A DNA stretch of 64,000 nucleotides from Algoriphagus sp. PAP.12 (GTDB taxonomy: Bacteria; Bacteroidota; Bacteroidia; Cytophagales; Cyclobacteriaceae), in NCBI RefSeq assembly GCF_026652115.1, contig NZ_JAPPSQ010000003.1, positions 248,001-312,000 on the forward strand, written 5' to 3'. The position numbers were made by a program, and so were the translations under genes. Below, one piece after another: positions 7,580-16,301 of the stretch; the stretch's first letter is position 1; each line of letters begins with the position of its first letter. The notes under the pieces were generated by a model that did no database searches, was not told where the DNA came from, and was given only the letters and a program-made list of their open reading frames with translations.

Positions 7580-8251
7580 TTATTCGACATTTTTCAATTG
7601 ATCAGTTCCCAAAAATTCTGGTTTCTCAGTTCTATACCATGTTCTATTTCTTGGGATTTTCATTCCATTGGTTTCTGTCAATCCTTCTAAATAAATGATC
7701 TCTCCTACCTGATTCGGTTCATCTTTATAGAATTTATAGGCTTCCATTTGGTAGGTTTCTGGATCTAGATAGAAATACCAAATATCCTCTTCATAGGGAA
7801 CGCGCACTACCTTATAGATTTTGCCCTTGACTTCTTCTTCAGAGACTTCCGAATCGATTTGGGTTCCCTGATCTTGTAATTTCATTGGAAGGCCCCACAA
7901 ATAGGTATAATAATTCCGCATTCTCAATGCTCTTGCATCTTCAACCTCACCTTCAATCACAGAAACAGAATCTTGGATTACCTCATATTCCAATCCTTCG
8001 ATCCAATACTTCATCTTTGATTCTGAGTTATCCAAAGTGACTTTATAAAATCGGGAATCTCTTCCTGGAGGTAGACTATCCTGAAAAACAAAAGTTCCTT
8101 CAAAACTTTCCCAATTGCCTTTTGGATCATGAAATGCAATAGATTTCTTGATCAACTCAGGTCCTGTCAAAACTTTATCTGAGTCAGATTGACAAGAGCT
8201 AAATACTAATGCTGCAATCAATGGAAGAAATATTTTGGAGGTCTGCTTCAT
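7580..8251 (-). CDS. DUF6503-family lipoprotein
   Basis: This 223-residue predicted lipoprotein (MKQTSKIFLPLIAALVFSSC, Cys20 as lipidation site) is of the DUF6503 type. The mature part is rich in beta strands (YEVIQDSVSVIEGE, DIWYFYLDPETYQMEAYKFY, EIIYLEGL) and resembles LolA/LolB-like or outer-membrane-lipoprotein sorting folds. This comparison rests on appearance only. It lies 67 bases upstream of the carboxypeptidase-regulatory-like gene on the same strand, so the two may be co-transcribed. No enzymatic motif is visible. Confidence 0.75.
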   Translation of the reverse strand: MKQTSKIFLPLIAALVFSSCQSDSDKVLTGPELIKKSIAFHDPKGNWESFEGTFVFQDSLPPGRDSRFYKVTLDNSESKMKYWIEGLEYEVIQDSVSVIEGEVEDARALRMRNYYTYLWGLPMKLQDQGTQIDSEVSEEEVKGKIYKVVRVPYEEDIWYFYLDPETYQMEAYKFYKDEPNQVGEIIYLEGLTETNGMKIPRNRTWYRTEKPEFLGTDQLKNVE

Positions 8252-8292
8252 TCTGATAGTTGTTTTTTTTCCAATCTACTTAATTTGGCGCA

Positions 8293-9162
8293 ATGAATCC
8301 GACCCTGACGCGTATTGCTCCCACTCCGAGTGGTTTCCTCCATTTGGGAAATGCCTATTCTTTCTTATTAACCAAAGCATTGGCAGAAAAAACGGGGGCA
8401 AAAATTTTATTGAGAATTGATGATCTGGATCAGGAGAGGTACAGACCGGAATTTGTCGAGGACATTTTTGAATCTCTGGATTTTTTGGAAATACCAATCG
8501 AGAAAGGTCCCAAAAACAGGAAAGAGCTGGAAGAAGAATGGTCTCAAAAATTTCGGATGGATAGTTATGAGTCAGCTTTGGAGCAACTCAGAGAAAAAGG
8601 TGTTCTTTTCGGGTGCAATTGTTCCAGAAAGAAAATCTCACAAATGAATTCCTCTGGCTATTATTTAGGGCATTGTTTAGGAAGAAACCTTTCTTTGGAC
8701 AAGCCAGAAATGACTTGGAGGATTAATTCCCTTGAAAGTGATTTGGTCAATATCATTCAATATCCCGACAAAAAAGTTTGGGAAGTGATTCCTCAAGATT
8801 CTTCCTTTTTTATTGTTAGAAAAAGAGACGGACTTCCCTCTTTTCAATTGACTTCGGTCATCGATGATTTAAGGTTTGGGGTTGATTTGATCGTTCGTGG
8901 GCAGGATTTATATGGATCTAGCTTGGCTCAGAGTTTTTTGGCCGAAACGCTAGGATTACCTGATTACCAAAAGATCCAATATTTCCATCATCCTATTCTT
9001 AAAGGGCCAAAAAAGAAAAAACTATCCAAATCCGATGGTTCTACATCTCTTCAGTTTTTACGAAAAGAAGGAAAAAGCCTGAATGATGTCTATCAACTCA
9101 TTGGAGACTTTTTAGGAAAACACATTGAGAAGTTTGAAGATTTCCAGCAGTTGATTCCGTAA
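8293..9162 (+). CDS. gluQ: Glutamyl-Q tRNA(Asp) synthetase (GluQRS)
   Basis: This 289-residue protein is the catalytic core of a glutamyl-tRNA synthetase without an anticodon-binding domain, the size of GluQRS enzymes that glutamylate queuosine in tRNA-Asp. It carries the class I signatures HLGN at 17-20 (HIGH) and KLSKS at 243-247 (KMSKS). A zinc-site pattern is formed by Cys108, Cys110, a Tyr near 123 and Cys128. Because it lacks the C-terminal half of GltX, it cannot be the main GluRS. A gltX elsewhere in the genome is expected. Confidence 0.88.
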   Translation: MNPTLTRIAPTPSGFLHLGNAYSFLLTKALAEKTGAKILLRIDDLDQERYRPEFVEDIFESLDFLEIPIEKGPKNRKELEEEWSQKFRMDSYESALEQLREKGVLFGCNCSRKKISQMNSSGYYLGHCLGRNLSLDKPEMTWRINSLESDLVNIIQYPDKKVWEVIPQDSSFFIVRKRDGLPSFQLTSVIDDLRFGVDLIVRGQDLYGSSLAQSFLAETLGLPDYQKIQYFHHPILKGPKKKKLSKSDGSTSLQFLRKEGKSLNDVYQLIGDFLGKHIEKFEDFQQLIP

Positions 9163-9193
9163 ATAAAAAAGCTAGGCCAAATTCTGATAATTC

Positions 9194-9283
9194 GTCAGGC
9201 TGAGCACTAAAGCAACTAAAGTTGCATATATCGAAGCCTCAACGATGTGGATCTAACCATATTTCGACTCAGCTGAGCCTGAC
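9194..9283. repeat. Palindromic intergenic element
   Basis: The arms GTCAGGCTGAGC (9194-9205) and GCTGAGCCTGAC (9272-9283) are inverted with one mismatch in 12. They enclose about 66 bases, including a short AGCAACTAAAGTTGC imperfect hairpin. The element sits between the ends of two convergent genes, typical of REP/MITE-like intergenic repeats in Bacteroidota. Copy number elsewhere cannot be seen. Confidence 0.55.
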
Positions 9284-9325
9284 AAAATATAGATATCTGA
9301 GAAAGCCATATTGGTCTAAAAACAC

Positions 9326-9360
9326 AAAAAAAGCCTCGAATTACTTCGAGGCTGTATTTT
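9326..9360. terminator. Intrinsic terminator between gluQRS and the S10 peptidase
   Basis: An 8-base perfect stem, GCCTCGAA/TTCGAGGC (9333-9340 and 9345-9352), has a TTAC loop. A run of A's on its left becomes a U-run for the minus-strand peptidase gene; the right side is only moderately T-rich. Confidence 0.85.
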
Positions 9361-9379
9361 ATTAAGATCAGTAAAACTA

Positions 9380-10861
9380 TCAATATTTAGCAGGCTGGTC
9401 CGGCTGAACCATGGAATTTTGGATGAATTGACGGATATCTTCGTTGGAAGTTGCCAAGTCTTCTGCTCTCAAATACATCATGTGACCAGAACGGTACCCT
9501 TTGAATGAAATTCTATCTTTCAACTTACCATTTGAATCGATTTGCCAAGTGCTATACTTCGCATTGAAGAAGTCTGTACCTCCATCAAAGTAACCAGACT
9601 GCACCATTAGATTCAAGTAAGGATTTTGTCTCATGGCTGTTCCCAGATCATAGCCCGTTCTTTCATTGGATCTATCCCAAGGGTGAACTGGGCCAAAAAG
9701 GTTATAAGTCAAATCAGTTTCGAATCCTAACACCTCTCTGGCATACATGTTAAATGCCGGAGCAAAGGCATGGTTCCAGCTAGTCAAAGCCGGATCAAAA
9801 TCATAGCGGTCACCAGCGTCCATGCTATCAAAGCCTTTGTATCGGCTATCCAGACGACCAACAGTCATTCCTTCATCACGAAGCAATTCTTTCCAGAAGA
9901 AACTGGTAGGAACCATCAAATTATGAGCTAGGATGGCATCTTTACTGATACCAGAATAACGAGCCATTTTAGCTGCAATCGCATCTTTTTCAGCATCTGA
10001 AAGGCTTCCACCTTTGGTCATAGCCGGTAGAATCTCATCAACAGCCATCTTTTCAACCACTGAAATGATATCGTCTAAATCCTGGCTTTGAAGGTCAGCT
10101 GGCAATTGACCATGATACCAAGCAGTGGCAGCATAATAAGGCCAGTAATTAGCCATTTTCACAGGTCCATCTCTATCAATTCCCAAATCTGTTGGAGATA
10201 CCAAAATAACTCCATTGAAATACATCCAATGAGCATTTTGCAATTGAGCTACCAAACCAGCAACTCGGGTAGTTCCATAACTTTCACCGATCAAATACTT
10301 CGGAGAAGCCCATCTACCAGCACGTGTTACAAAAGTATTTACCCAATCAGCCAGATATTTGATATCAGAATTGATTCCGAAAAAAGTAGATCTTGGCGTT
10401 TTCTCAGGATCCAAAATTCTTGAATAGCCAGTATTTACTGGATCAACATAAACAATGTCTGCCACATCCAAAATGGAGTTTGGATTGGATTTGTAGCCAT
10501 AAGGCTGAACAGGATATCCTTCATCGTCGATATTCAAAATAACCGGGCCAGTATAAGCCAAGTGCATCCAGATAGAAGCAGATCCAGGACCTCCATTGAA
10601 GGAAATCACTAATGGTCTGGTTTCCTTATTGGACACGTCCGTTCTTTCATAATAAGTATAAAACAAAGATGCAATTGGATCTCCGTTTTCATCCCAAACA
10701 GGCTGGGTTCCTGTGATTGACTTATAAGGGACTTTTTTACCCTTTATCGTCGTTTCGTGGGTTTTCTCAATCTGAGTTTCTACTGGAATCTTTCGATCTT
10801 CCTGAGCCATAGCTACAGTTATTCCAAGGAGAAACAAAGCGGATAAGTAAATTTTTCTCAT
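9380..10861 (-). CDS. Secreted S10-family serine carboxypeptidase
   Basis: This 493-residue protein with a signal peptide (MRKIYLSALFLLGITVAMAQ) has the S10 alpha/beta-hydrolase features: the oxyanion region ISFNGGPGSASIW (86-98), the nucleophile motif GESYG with Ser194, and the catalytic His in SGHMMYL at about 460. Such enzymes remove C-terminal residues from peptides and probably act in the periplasm or outside the cell. It is a stand-alone unit with its own terminator downstream. Bacterial S10 peptidases are less studied than the yeast and plant enzymes, so the substrate is open. Confidence 0.9.
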   Translation of the reverse strand: MRKIYLSALFLLGITVAMAQEDRKIPVETQIEKTHETTIKGKKVPYKSITGTQPVWDENGDPIASLFYTYYERTDVSNKETRPLVISFNGGPGSASIWMHLAYTGPVILNIDDEGYPVQPYGYKSNPNSILDVADIVYVDPVNTGYSRILDPEKTPRSTFFGINSDIKYLADWVNTFVTRAGRWASPKYLIGESYGTTRVAGLVAQLQNAHWMYFNGVILVSPTDLGIDRDGPVKMANYWPYYAATAWYHGQLPADLQSQDLDDIISVVEKMAVDEILPAMTKGGSLSDAEKDAIAAKMARYSGISKDAILAHNLMVPTSFFWKELLRDEGMTVGRLDSRYKGFDSMDAGDRYDFDPALTSWNHAFAPAFNMYAREVLGFETDLTYNLFGPVHPWDRSNERTGYDLGTAMRQNPYLNLMVQSGYFDGGTDFFNAKYSTWQIDSNGKLKDRISFKGYRSGHMMYLRAEDLATSNEDIRQFIQNSMVQPDQPAKY

Positions 10862-10931
10862 ACAGTTTAGTGATTTTGAGGAAAGCTAAACTGAATGCCT
10901 AAAAAATGCAGGTGGTTTTACACCAATGGAC

Positions 10932-11630
10932 TTAAGATTTGCTCTCTGAAACCAATTTAGCTATGACTACAGCTGGGTAAAGAATTCCTACTGTACTTAG
11001 GAAAACTGCAAGCATTCTGGACATTACATTCACAGGGTAAAGCTCCCCAAAACCTACTGTAGTCAGAGAAACCAAACTGAAATAAATATATTGTCCAAAG
11101 TCCTCATCTATACCTTGTAAGTTCAATTCTCCCTCAATACTATGACCAACTGTGAGGTGGATAATTTCAAAAACAAATGCTCCCAGAATAGCCATACACA
11201 AATACACATTTATCGCTCCAATGACCCTGTAAACATTGATCTCTCTATCTCGAAAAAGAAGTCTAATATTTAGAAAAATAAAGACCATCATATTGGCAAT
11301 ACCTACAATCCGTTCGGTGAGATAAAACTCCACAGGAAAATTGGAAAACCTCAAAATCCTTAAAAATAACTGAGTAAAGAATAATCCGGAGGTTAAAAAA
11401 ATCAGGACCTTTTGTCTGGAAGACCAAATACCAGTAAAAAAAAGAAAGAGGAAAACCAAATTGACAAATACCATATCAATGTGCCCATATTCAATCAAAA
11501 TAGGTAACACAAATACAGTGAATAGCAATATCAATAACAGCAAACCGAAGCTTGCATCAGTCAGCCAATAATCGGTAAAGTGTTTAAATAACCTACCGTA
11601 GGTTCTCTTTTTATTCAGTTTTTCAACCAT
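10932..11630 (-). CDS. Ion channel protein with K+-channel-type pore
   Basis: This 232-residue membrane protein has about five hydrophobic helices before a pore region, SLVSLTTVGFGELYPV. The TVGFG filter closely resembles the K+ selectivity filter TVGYG. A final transmembrane helix follows (MLAVFLSTVGILYPAVVIAKL). No RCK or cyclic-nucleotide domain is fused. The first helices are not obviously an S4-type voltage sensor. The gene lies 3 bases downstream of the PhzF gene stop, suggesting the tail of a DinB-PhzF-channel operon. Confidence 0.8.
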   Translation of the reverse strand: MVEKLNKKRTYGRLFKHFTDYWLTDASFGLLLLILLFTVFVLPILIEYGHIDMVFVNLVFLFLFFTGIWSSRQKVLIFLTSGLFFTQLFLRILRFSNFPVEFYLTERIVGIANMMVFIFLNIRLLFRDREINVYRVIGAINVYLCMAILGAFVFEIIHLTVGHSIEGELNLQGIDEDFGQYIYFSLVSLTTVGFGELYPVNVMSRMLAVFLSTVGILYPAVVIAKLVSESKS

Positions 11631-11633
11631 AAA

Positions 11634-12431
11634 TTACTCTAAGGTCATTATTCCTGTAAATACTGAAACAGCCTTTCCTCTCAATATCACGCGATCATCC
11701 TGTTTTTCCAAATCCAACTTCCCTCCTCTTTTACTCGCCTGAAATGCTTTCAAGTGGAGTTTCCCGGTTTTTTGATACCAATAATCCATCAATGCACAAT
11801 GTGCAAAACCAGTAACTGGATCCTCAGGAACTCCTACATTTGGACCGAAAAAGCGAGAAACGATATCGAATTCACCATCTCCAGCAGCTGTGACAATAAA
11901 GCCTTCCTCACTGTTATCTGCTATTTGCTGGATTACAGGTTTAAAAGTTCTTACAGCATCTTCTGACTCCAATTCAAAAATCCAATTCTTCTTCAATTGA
12001 GCAGCTCCAATGATTTCCTTCCCAAATAACTCATTTTTGAAAACTGGATGTGTATCCGCGAAAGTTGGAAGTAAAGGAAAATTCATTTCCAGCTGATCTC
12101 CATGACTTTTCACTTGAAGTTCACCGCTAAGCGTATGGAAATGAATAGTTTCATTGGGCTGAGCCCAATTGTTTCGAAGCATCCAAAATACGGAAGCAAG
12201 TGTTGCGTGTCCACAAAGATCTATTTCCAAAGTTGGAGTAAACCAACGAAGGGAAAAATGACCTGGAACATCCTTTTTTTGTACGAATGCAGTTTCACTC
12301 AGATTCATTTCCATGGCAATCTTCTGCATGGTTTCAGCTGACAATTCTTGCTCTAAAAGACAAACTGCTGCTGGATTTCCGCCGAAAACCTCATCGGTAA
12401 AAGCATCTACAACTCCAATTTCTATTTTCAT
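11634..12431 (-). CDS. PhzF-family isomerase/epimerase-like protein
   Basis: This 265-residue protein shows the PhzF fold signatures: GNPAAVCLL near residue 18, MNLSETAFVQ with the conserved catalytic-type Glu, DLCGHATLA, and the C-domain motif GVPEDPVTGFAHC. Characterised relatives isomerise dihydrohydroxyanthranilate in phenazine synthesis, but most stand-alone members have unknown substrates, and no phenazine genes occur here. The start is the ATG at 12431, which overlaps the stop of the upstream DinB gene by 4 bases (ATGA). Confidence 0.85.
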   Translation of the reverse strand: MKIEIGVVDAFTDEVFGGNPAAVCLLEQELSAETMQKIAMEMNLSETAFVQKKDVPGHFSLRWFTPTLEIDLCGHATLASVFWMLRNNWAQPNETIHFHTLSGELQVKSHGDQLEMNFPLLPTFADTHPVFKNELFGKEIIGAAQLKKNWIFELESEDAVRTFKPVIQQIADNSEEGFIVTAAGDGEFDIVSRFFGPNVGVPEDPVTGFAHCALMDYWYQKTGKLHLKAFQASKRGGKLDLEKQDDRVILRGKAVSVFTGIMTLE

Positions 12432-12946
12432 GAGTATCTCTCTTTTAGAATATTCAAATGATGGATAAAGTGACCCGGAATTATCCAAAATAAGGCTCTT
12501 GGGGTAATGGGAGAACCATTTGCGGTTCCTTCATTATCCAGAACATCTTCCCTCAATGTCTTAATCATGGTAACCAAGGCTTTCCTTTGAGCTGCAAAAT
12601 CTTCCAAAAGCAAATCAATATCCACTGATCCAAACCGAGCATTTAACACATATGGATCTTGATCAAAACCCGGTAATGAAGAGCGTTCACCTCGAGCAAA
12701 ACACAAAGCCCTGAATGTCATGATTCTCTCTGTATCTATCACGTGACCCAAAACTTCTTTTGGAGACCATTTTCCTTCTTGATAAGGTTGATTTTCCCAG
12801 TCCTCAGGTTTCCCAGAAAAGAGGTCTTTCAATTCTTGAACTTGAGAATCTATTAAATCACAATAATTTTCATCAGTTAATAAATCTAGGTAGGTAGAAT
12901 AAAAGGCAGGGTAATCGCCTTTGTTGGGGGTTAAGAAGGTATTCAT
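12428..12946 (-). CDS. DinB/YfiT-like putative metal-dependent protein
   Basis: This 172-residue four-helix-bundle protein is of the DinB_2 type. Metal-ligand histidines are visible in EVLGHVIDTERIM (about 65-77) and in the C-terminal PGHFIHHLNILKE. Characterised relatives include bacillithiol- and mycothiol-dependent transferases, but many members are of unknown role. It is the first gene of a minus-strand group with PhzF and the ion channel. Function is not predictable beyond fold. Confidence 0.82.
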   Translation of the reverse strand: MNTFLTPNKGDYPAFYSTYLDLLTDENYCDLIDSQVQELKDLFSGKPEDWENQPYQEGKWSPKEVLGHVIDTERIMTFRALCFARGERSSLPGFDQDPYVLNARFGSVDIDLLLEDFAAQRKALVTMIKTLREDVLDNEGTANGSPITPRALFWIIPGHFIHHLNILKERYS

Positions 12947-13013
12947 GTAAAAATCGAATGATTGTTAATTTGACTGGGATAAATTTAGCTTTATGCAATT
13001 AATCAACCTTACT

Positions 13014-14360
13014 ATGCGCAAAATTTTATTCACCCTAAGTTTAGGTTTGCTCAGTCAATGGACTTTTTCTCAGACTATCATCAACAGAAACCCTGAAATT
13101 GATGCTATGGTCAAGGAAGTTTCCTCAGATTCATTGGAATCCTATGTTCGCAAACTCGCTTCTTATAATTCCCGACATACCCTCAGTACAGATACCCAAA
13201 ATGGGATGCCGGCGGCACAAGATTGGGTACTTTCTAAATTCAATCATTTTGCAGAAAGCTCAAATGGTAGAATGACTGCCGAAATCGAAAAATTCACCAT
13301 TCCAGGCGATGGAAGAAGAATTGAGCAAGATTCACCTGGAGCTAATGTAGTGGCCACTTTGAAAGGCACAGATCCAAATGATGATAGGATTTTCATCCTT
13401 TCTGCTCACATGGACTCCCGAAACAAAAATGTCATGGATGCGGATAATTTCGCCCCAGGAGCAAATGATGATGGAAGTGGTACGGCCGCTGTCATAGAAT
13501 TAGCCAGAGTCATGGCTTCTCATTCATTCCCAGCGACCATCAAATTCGTAGCTTTTACGGGTGAGGAACAAGGATTAAAAGGAGCGACCTATATGGCTGA
13601 CAAAGCCAAAGAAGAAGGATGGAATATCGCTGCAGTGCTCAACAATGACATCATAGGAAACAGTGAGTCTTCAGGAACACTTCTCAAAGACAATTTGAAA
13701 ATGAGAGTTTTCTCTGAAACTATCCCTGTTGCAGAAACAGAGGAAGAAGCTAGAGTTCGTCGTTATACTGGAGCTGACAATGATTCAAAATCCAGACAAT
13801 TGGCTCGCTATATCAAAGAATTGGGCGAGCGCTATGTGGACCAATTTGAGATCAAACTAATTTACAGACCTGACAGATTCCTAAGAGGTGGTGACCAAAC
13901 TTCTTTTGCCAGAAACGGATTCACAGCTGTTCGTCTTTCTGAAATGAATGAAAACTTCCCTCACCAACATGAAAATGTAAGAGTCGAAGATGGTGTTCAA
14001 TATGGAGATTTACCAGAATTTATGGACTTCGAATATTTGAGAAAAGTATCCGGAATCAACTTGGCCTCTTTGGCTACATTGGCACATTCTGCTGGCCAGC
14101 CTGAAAATGTAAAGATCGATGTAAGAGGCTTGAGTAATCATTCTATTTTGCTTTGGGAAGCCCCGAAAGTTGGTAAAGTAAAAGGTTATTACGTATTGAT
14201 GAGAGAGACCTCCTCCCCTGTTTGGGAGAAAAAATTCTTCACGACAGATACCAACTTGACTCTTCCCTATTCCAAAGACAATTACTTCTTTTCTGTTCAA
14301 TCTGTTTCAGAAAATGGATCCGAAAGTCTCTCTGTATTCCCCACACCTTTAAGTAGATAA
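13014..14360 (+). CDS. Exported M28-family zinc aminopeptidase
   Basis: This protein of about 448 residues has a signal peptide (MRKILFTLSLGLLSQWTFSQ), from which I chose the ATG at 13014 over 12993. M28 zinc ligands are visible in LSAHMDSRN, GANDDGSGTAAVIE, FTGEEQGLKGA (general base Glu plus ligand Glu), LNNDIIGN and NFPHQHENVRV. A C-terminal fibronectin-type-III-like beta domain (LLWEAPKVGKVKGYYVLMRE onward) follows. It would act on exported or extracellular peptides. Tail-anchored secretion is not evident. Confidence 0.9.
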   Translation: MRKILFTLSLGLLSQWTFSQTIINRNPEIDAMVKEVSSDSLESYVRKLASYNSRHTLSTDTQNGMPAAQDWVLSKFNHFAESSNGRMTAEIEKFTIPGDGRRIEQDSPGANVVATLKGTDPNDDRIFILSAHMDSRNKNVMDADNFAPGANDDGSGTAAVIELARVMASHSFPATIKFVAFTGEEQGLKGATYMADKAKEEGWNIAAVLNNDIIGNSESSGTLLKDNLKMRVFSETIPVAETEEEARVRRYTGADNDSKSRQLARYIKELGERYVDQFEIKLIYRPDRFLRGGDQTSFARNGFTAVRLSEMNENFPHQHENVRVEDGVQYGDLPEFMDFEYLRKVSGINLASLATLAHSAGQPENVKIDVRGLSNHSILLWEAPKVGKVKGYYVLMRETSSPVWEKKFFTTDTNLTLPYSKDNYFFSVQSVSENGSESLSVFPTPLSR

Positions 14361-14461
14361 GTGTTTCATTTTAATTAAACCTATTCTAAATTTGGTAAGA
14401 AGGGCTCCAAATCGGAACCTCTACCCCTAGAAATAGTTATTTTGGTGTAAACACTTTTGAT

Positions 14462-15010
14462 ATGAAACAAAAAGAAATAGTCACACTTCAGAGATCTCTG
14501 CTGCATGACACCGAGGAATTATTGAACAATCAGATTGAGATGGAAGGTAAATCTTCCGCATACTATCTTTCCATGGCTTCCTGGTGTCATATGATGGGAT
14601 ACGAAAATGCTGCTAAATACCTCTACACCCATGCAGATGAAGAGCGAATGCACATGATGAAGATTTTCCAATATGTCAATGAAGCTGGGGGGCACGCTAT
14701 CCAACCAGAAATTACAGGAATTCGACATCATTTCAATTCATTAAGAGAGGTATTTGAATTGATTTTGGAGCATGAAATTTTGGTAACCAAATCCATCAAT
14801 AACATCGTCGATCATGCCTTCAGCGTGAAAGATTTTGCAACATTTAGTTTCATGCAATGGTATGTAACCGAGCAAAGAGAGGAAGAGACTATGTCTCGAA
14901 GAGCTGTTGAATTATTCGATATAATCGGTGAAGAAGGAGTTGGACTATGGACAATCGATCAGGAGCTTGGTAAGCTTCATTCTGCTGCAAGTGCAGGAGC
15001 AGAGCAATAA
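14462..15010 (+). CDS. Ferritin (non-haem iron storage)
   Basis: This 182-residue four-helix protein has a ferroxidase centre: Glu ligands in EMEGKSSAYYLSMASWC, the HADEERMHM helix (Glu and His ligands), and the EQREEETM segment. Ferritins store Fe(III) in 24-subunit cages and limit iron-driven oxidative damage. No haem-ligand Met typical of bacterioferritin was identified. It is monocistronic, with a strong terminator directly downstream. Confidence 0.92.
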   Translation: MKQKEIVTLQRSLLHDTEELLNNQIEMEGKSSAYYLSMASWCHMMGYENAAKYLYTHADEERMHMMKIFQYVNEAGGHAIQPEITGIRHHFNSLREVFELILEHEILVTKSINNIVDHAFSVKDFATFSFMQWYVTEQREEETMSRRAVELFDIIGEEGVGLWTIDQELGKLHSAASAGAEQ

Positions 15011-15032
15011 GTTCTGATAAAAAATCAATTAT

Positions 15033-15062
15033 AAAAAAGGCAGTTCGAGACTGCCTTTTTTT
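15033..15062 (+). terminator. Intrinsic terminator of ferritin gene
   Basis: The stem GGCAGT/ACTGCC has a 5-base loop, flanked by A6 on the left and T7 on the right. It is a strong hairpin 23 bases after the ferritin stop. Confidence 0.9.
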
Positions 15063-15090
15063 GTTTAACCCATTATCTGACTAAGAATAG

Positions 15091-15109
15091 CTATCTAATA
15101 AATAGATAG
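15091..15109. repeat. Perfect 7-base inverted repeat upstream of HTH regulator
   Basis: CTATCTA (15091-15097), a 5-base spacer and TAGATAG (15103-15109) form a short palindrome in the 224-base gap between ferritin and the regulator. It could be an operator, but it is AT-rich and about 125 bases from the regulator start, so chance is possible. Confidence 0.35.
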
Positions 15110-15234
15110 TGATCAGATTTTCAGCATGTTGAACTTATTTTTTTTCAATACTTGAATAAAGAATCATTCACTTTTTCTAGTTATATTTAATTAACTCCAA
15201 ATTGTATTTTGCCAATTTAGCTTATCGCCAATTG

Positions 15235-16224
15235 ATGGATATTCAAGCCAACTTTTTTCAAAAAATCAAATCATCCATTCCCTCCTATTCCTCTCTGGTG
15301 GATATAGTTTCTGAAGTTCTGGAAATCAGCCAGGATAGTGCCTATAGAAGAATCAGAGGGGAAAAACTTTTGGATTTTAAAGAGATTGAAATCCTTTCAT
15401 CAAAGTTCAACATATCCATAGACGAAGTGGTGAGTAAAAACTCAAATACCATTCTGTTCAAAGGAGAACAAAATACTTTTGATGATGGCAATTTTTTAAA
15501 ATGGATGCAGGATGTCCTTTTTCAGCTTGAAATGGTCAATAGCTTCAGTAAAAAACACATCTATTTTTTATTGAAAGATGCACCTCCTTGGTATCATTAT
15601 TATCATCCTGAATTGGCTTCATTTAAATTCTTTTTTTGGATGAAGTCTATCCTATTCAATGAAAACCTGAAAGACAAACGATTCTCAATTCAAAATTCCC
15701 AATTTCCGGGATTATTTGAGTTGACTCAAAAGATTCTAAAAACTTACAATAAGATCGATACTACAGAGATCTGGAATATGGAAGGGTTCAATACAACATT
15801 GAAGCAAATTGAACTTTACCATGAAATGGGTATCACTGAAAAAAAAGAAGATACGCATAGACTTTATGTCTGTTTGCTTGAAGTTTTGGATCATTTGGAA
15901 TGCATGGCAGAATCTGGGAAAAAATTTCTTCCCAACAGTTCCGTTTCCGAAAATATGGCTGAATACCAATTTTTTGTCAATGAATTTGTTTTGGGAGATA
16001 ATACTTTTTTTGTTGAAATAGATAATCAAAAATTAACCTACCTCAATTACAATGTGATCTATTTTATTGGAACTTCAGACCCCAGTTTCAATGAAGGGAT
16101 GTACAAAAACATTCAAAATTTGATTCAAAAATCAAGTCAGATTAGCAAGGTAGGAGAAAAAGAAAGAAAGCAGTTTTTCAACAAACTCCGATCAAAAGTT
16201 CAACGAAGAATCGACCTCTTGTAA
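15235..16224 (+). CDS. Helix-turn-helix regulator-like protein with long C-terminal domain
   Basis: This 329-residue protein has an N-terminal helix-turn-helix pattern: a helical segment, LEISQDSAYRRIRGEK as turn and recognition helix, then LDFKEIEILSSKFNISIDEV. The remaining 240 residues are rich in aromatic residues and helices, with no recognisable enzyme or receiver motif. Proteins of this shape are common in Bacteroidota and are annotated only as HTH proteins. I took the ATG at 15235; a TTG at 15202 would add 11 residues. The FGE-like lipoprotein gene starts about 80 bases downstream on the same strand. Confidence 0.65.
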   Translation: MDIQANFFQKIKSSIPSYSSLVDIVSEVLEISQDSAYRRIRGEKLLDFKEIEILSSKFNISIDEVVSKNSNTILFKGEQNTFDDGNFLKWMQDVLFQLEMVNSFSKKHIYFLLKDAPPWYHYYHPELASFKFFFWMKSILFNENLKDKRFSIQNSQFPGLFELTQKILKTYNKIDTTEIWNMEGFNTTLKQIELYHEMGITEKKEDTHRLYVCLLEVLDHLECMAESGKKFLPNSSVSENMAEYQFFVNEFVLGDNTFFVEIDNQKLTYLNYNVIYFIGTSDPSFNEGMYKNIQNLIQKSSQISKVGEKERKQFFNKLRSKVQRRIDLL

Positions 16225-16301
16225 ACTGATATTTATCAGAATAGGACTCAAAACCTTCATTTCTTGAGGATTCTTCTTAATTTTCGTATTGAAAACTATC
16301 A

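Noticed and set aside
10088..10423. 111-residue open frame opposite the S10 peptidase
   Set aside because: It lies wholly inside the well-supported peptidase gene on the other strand.
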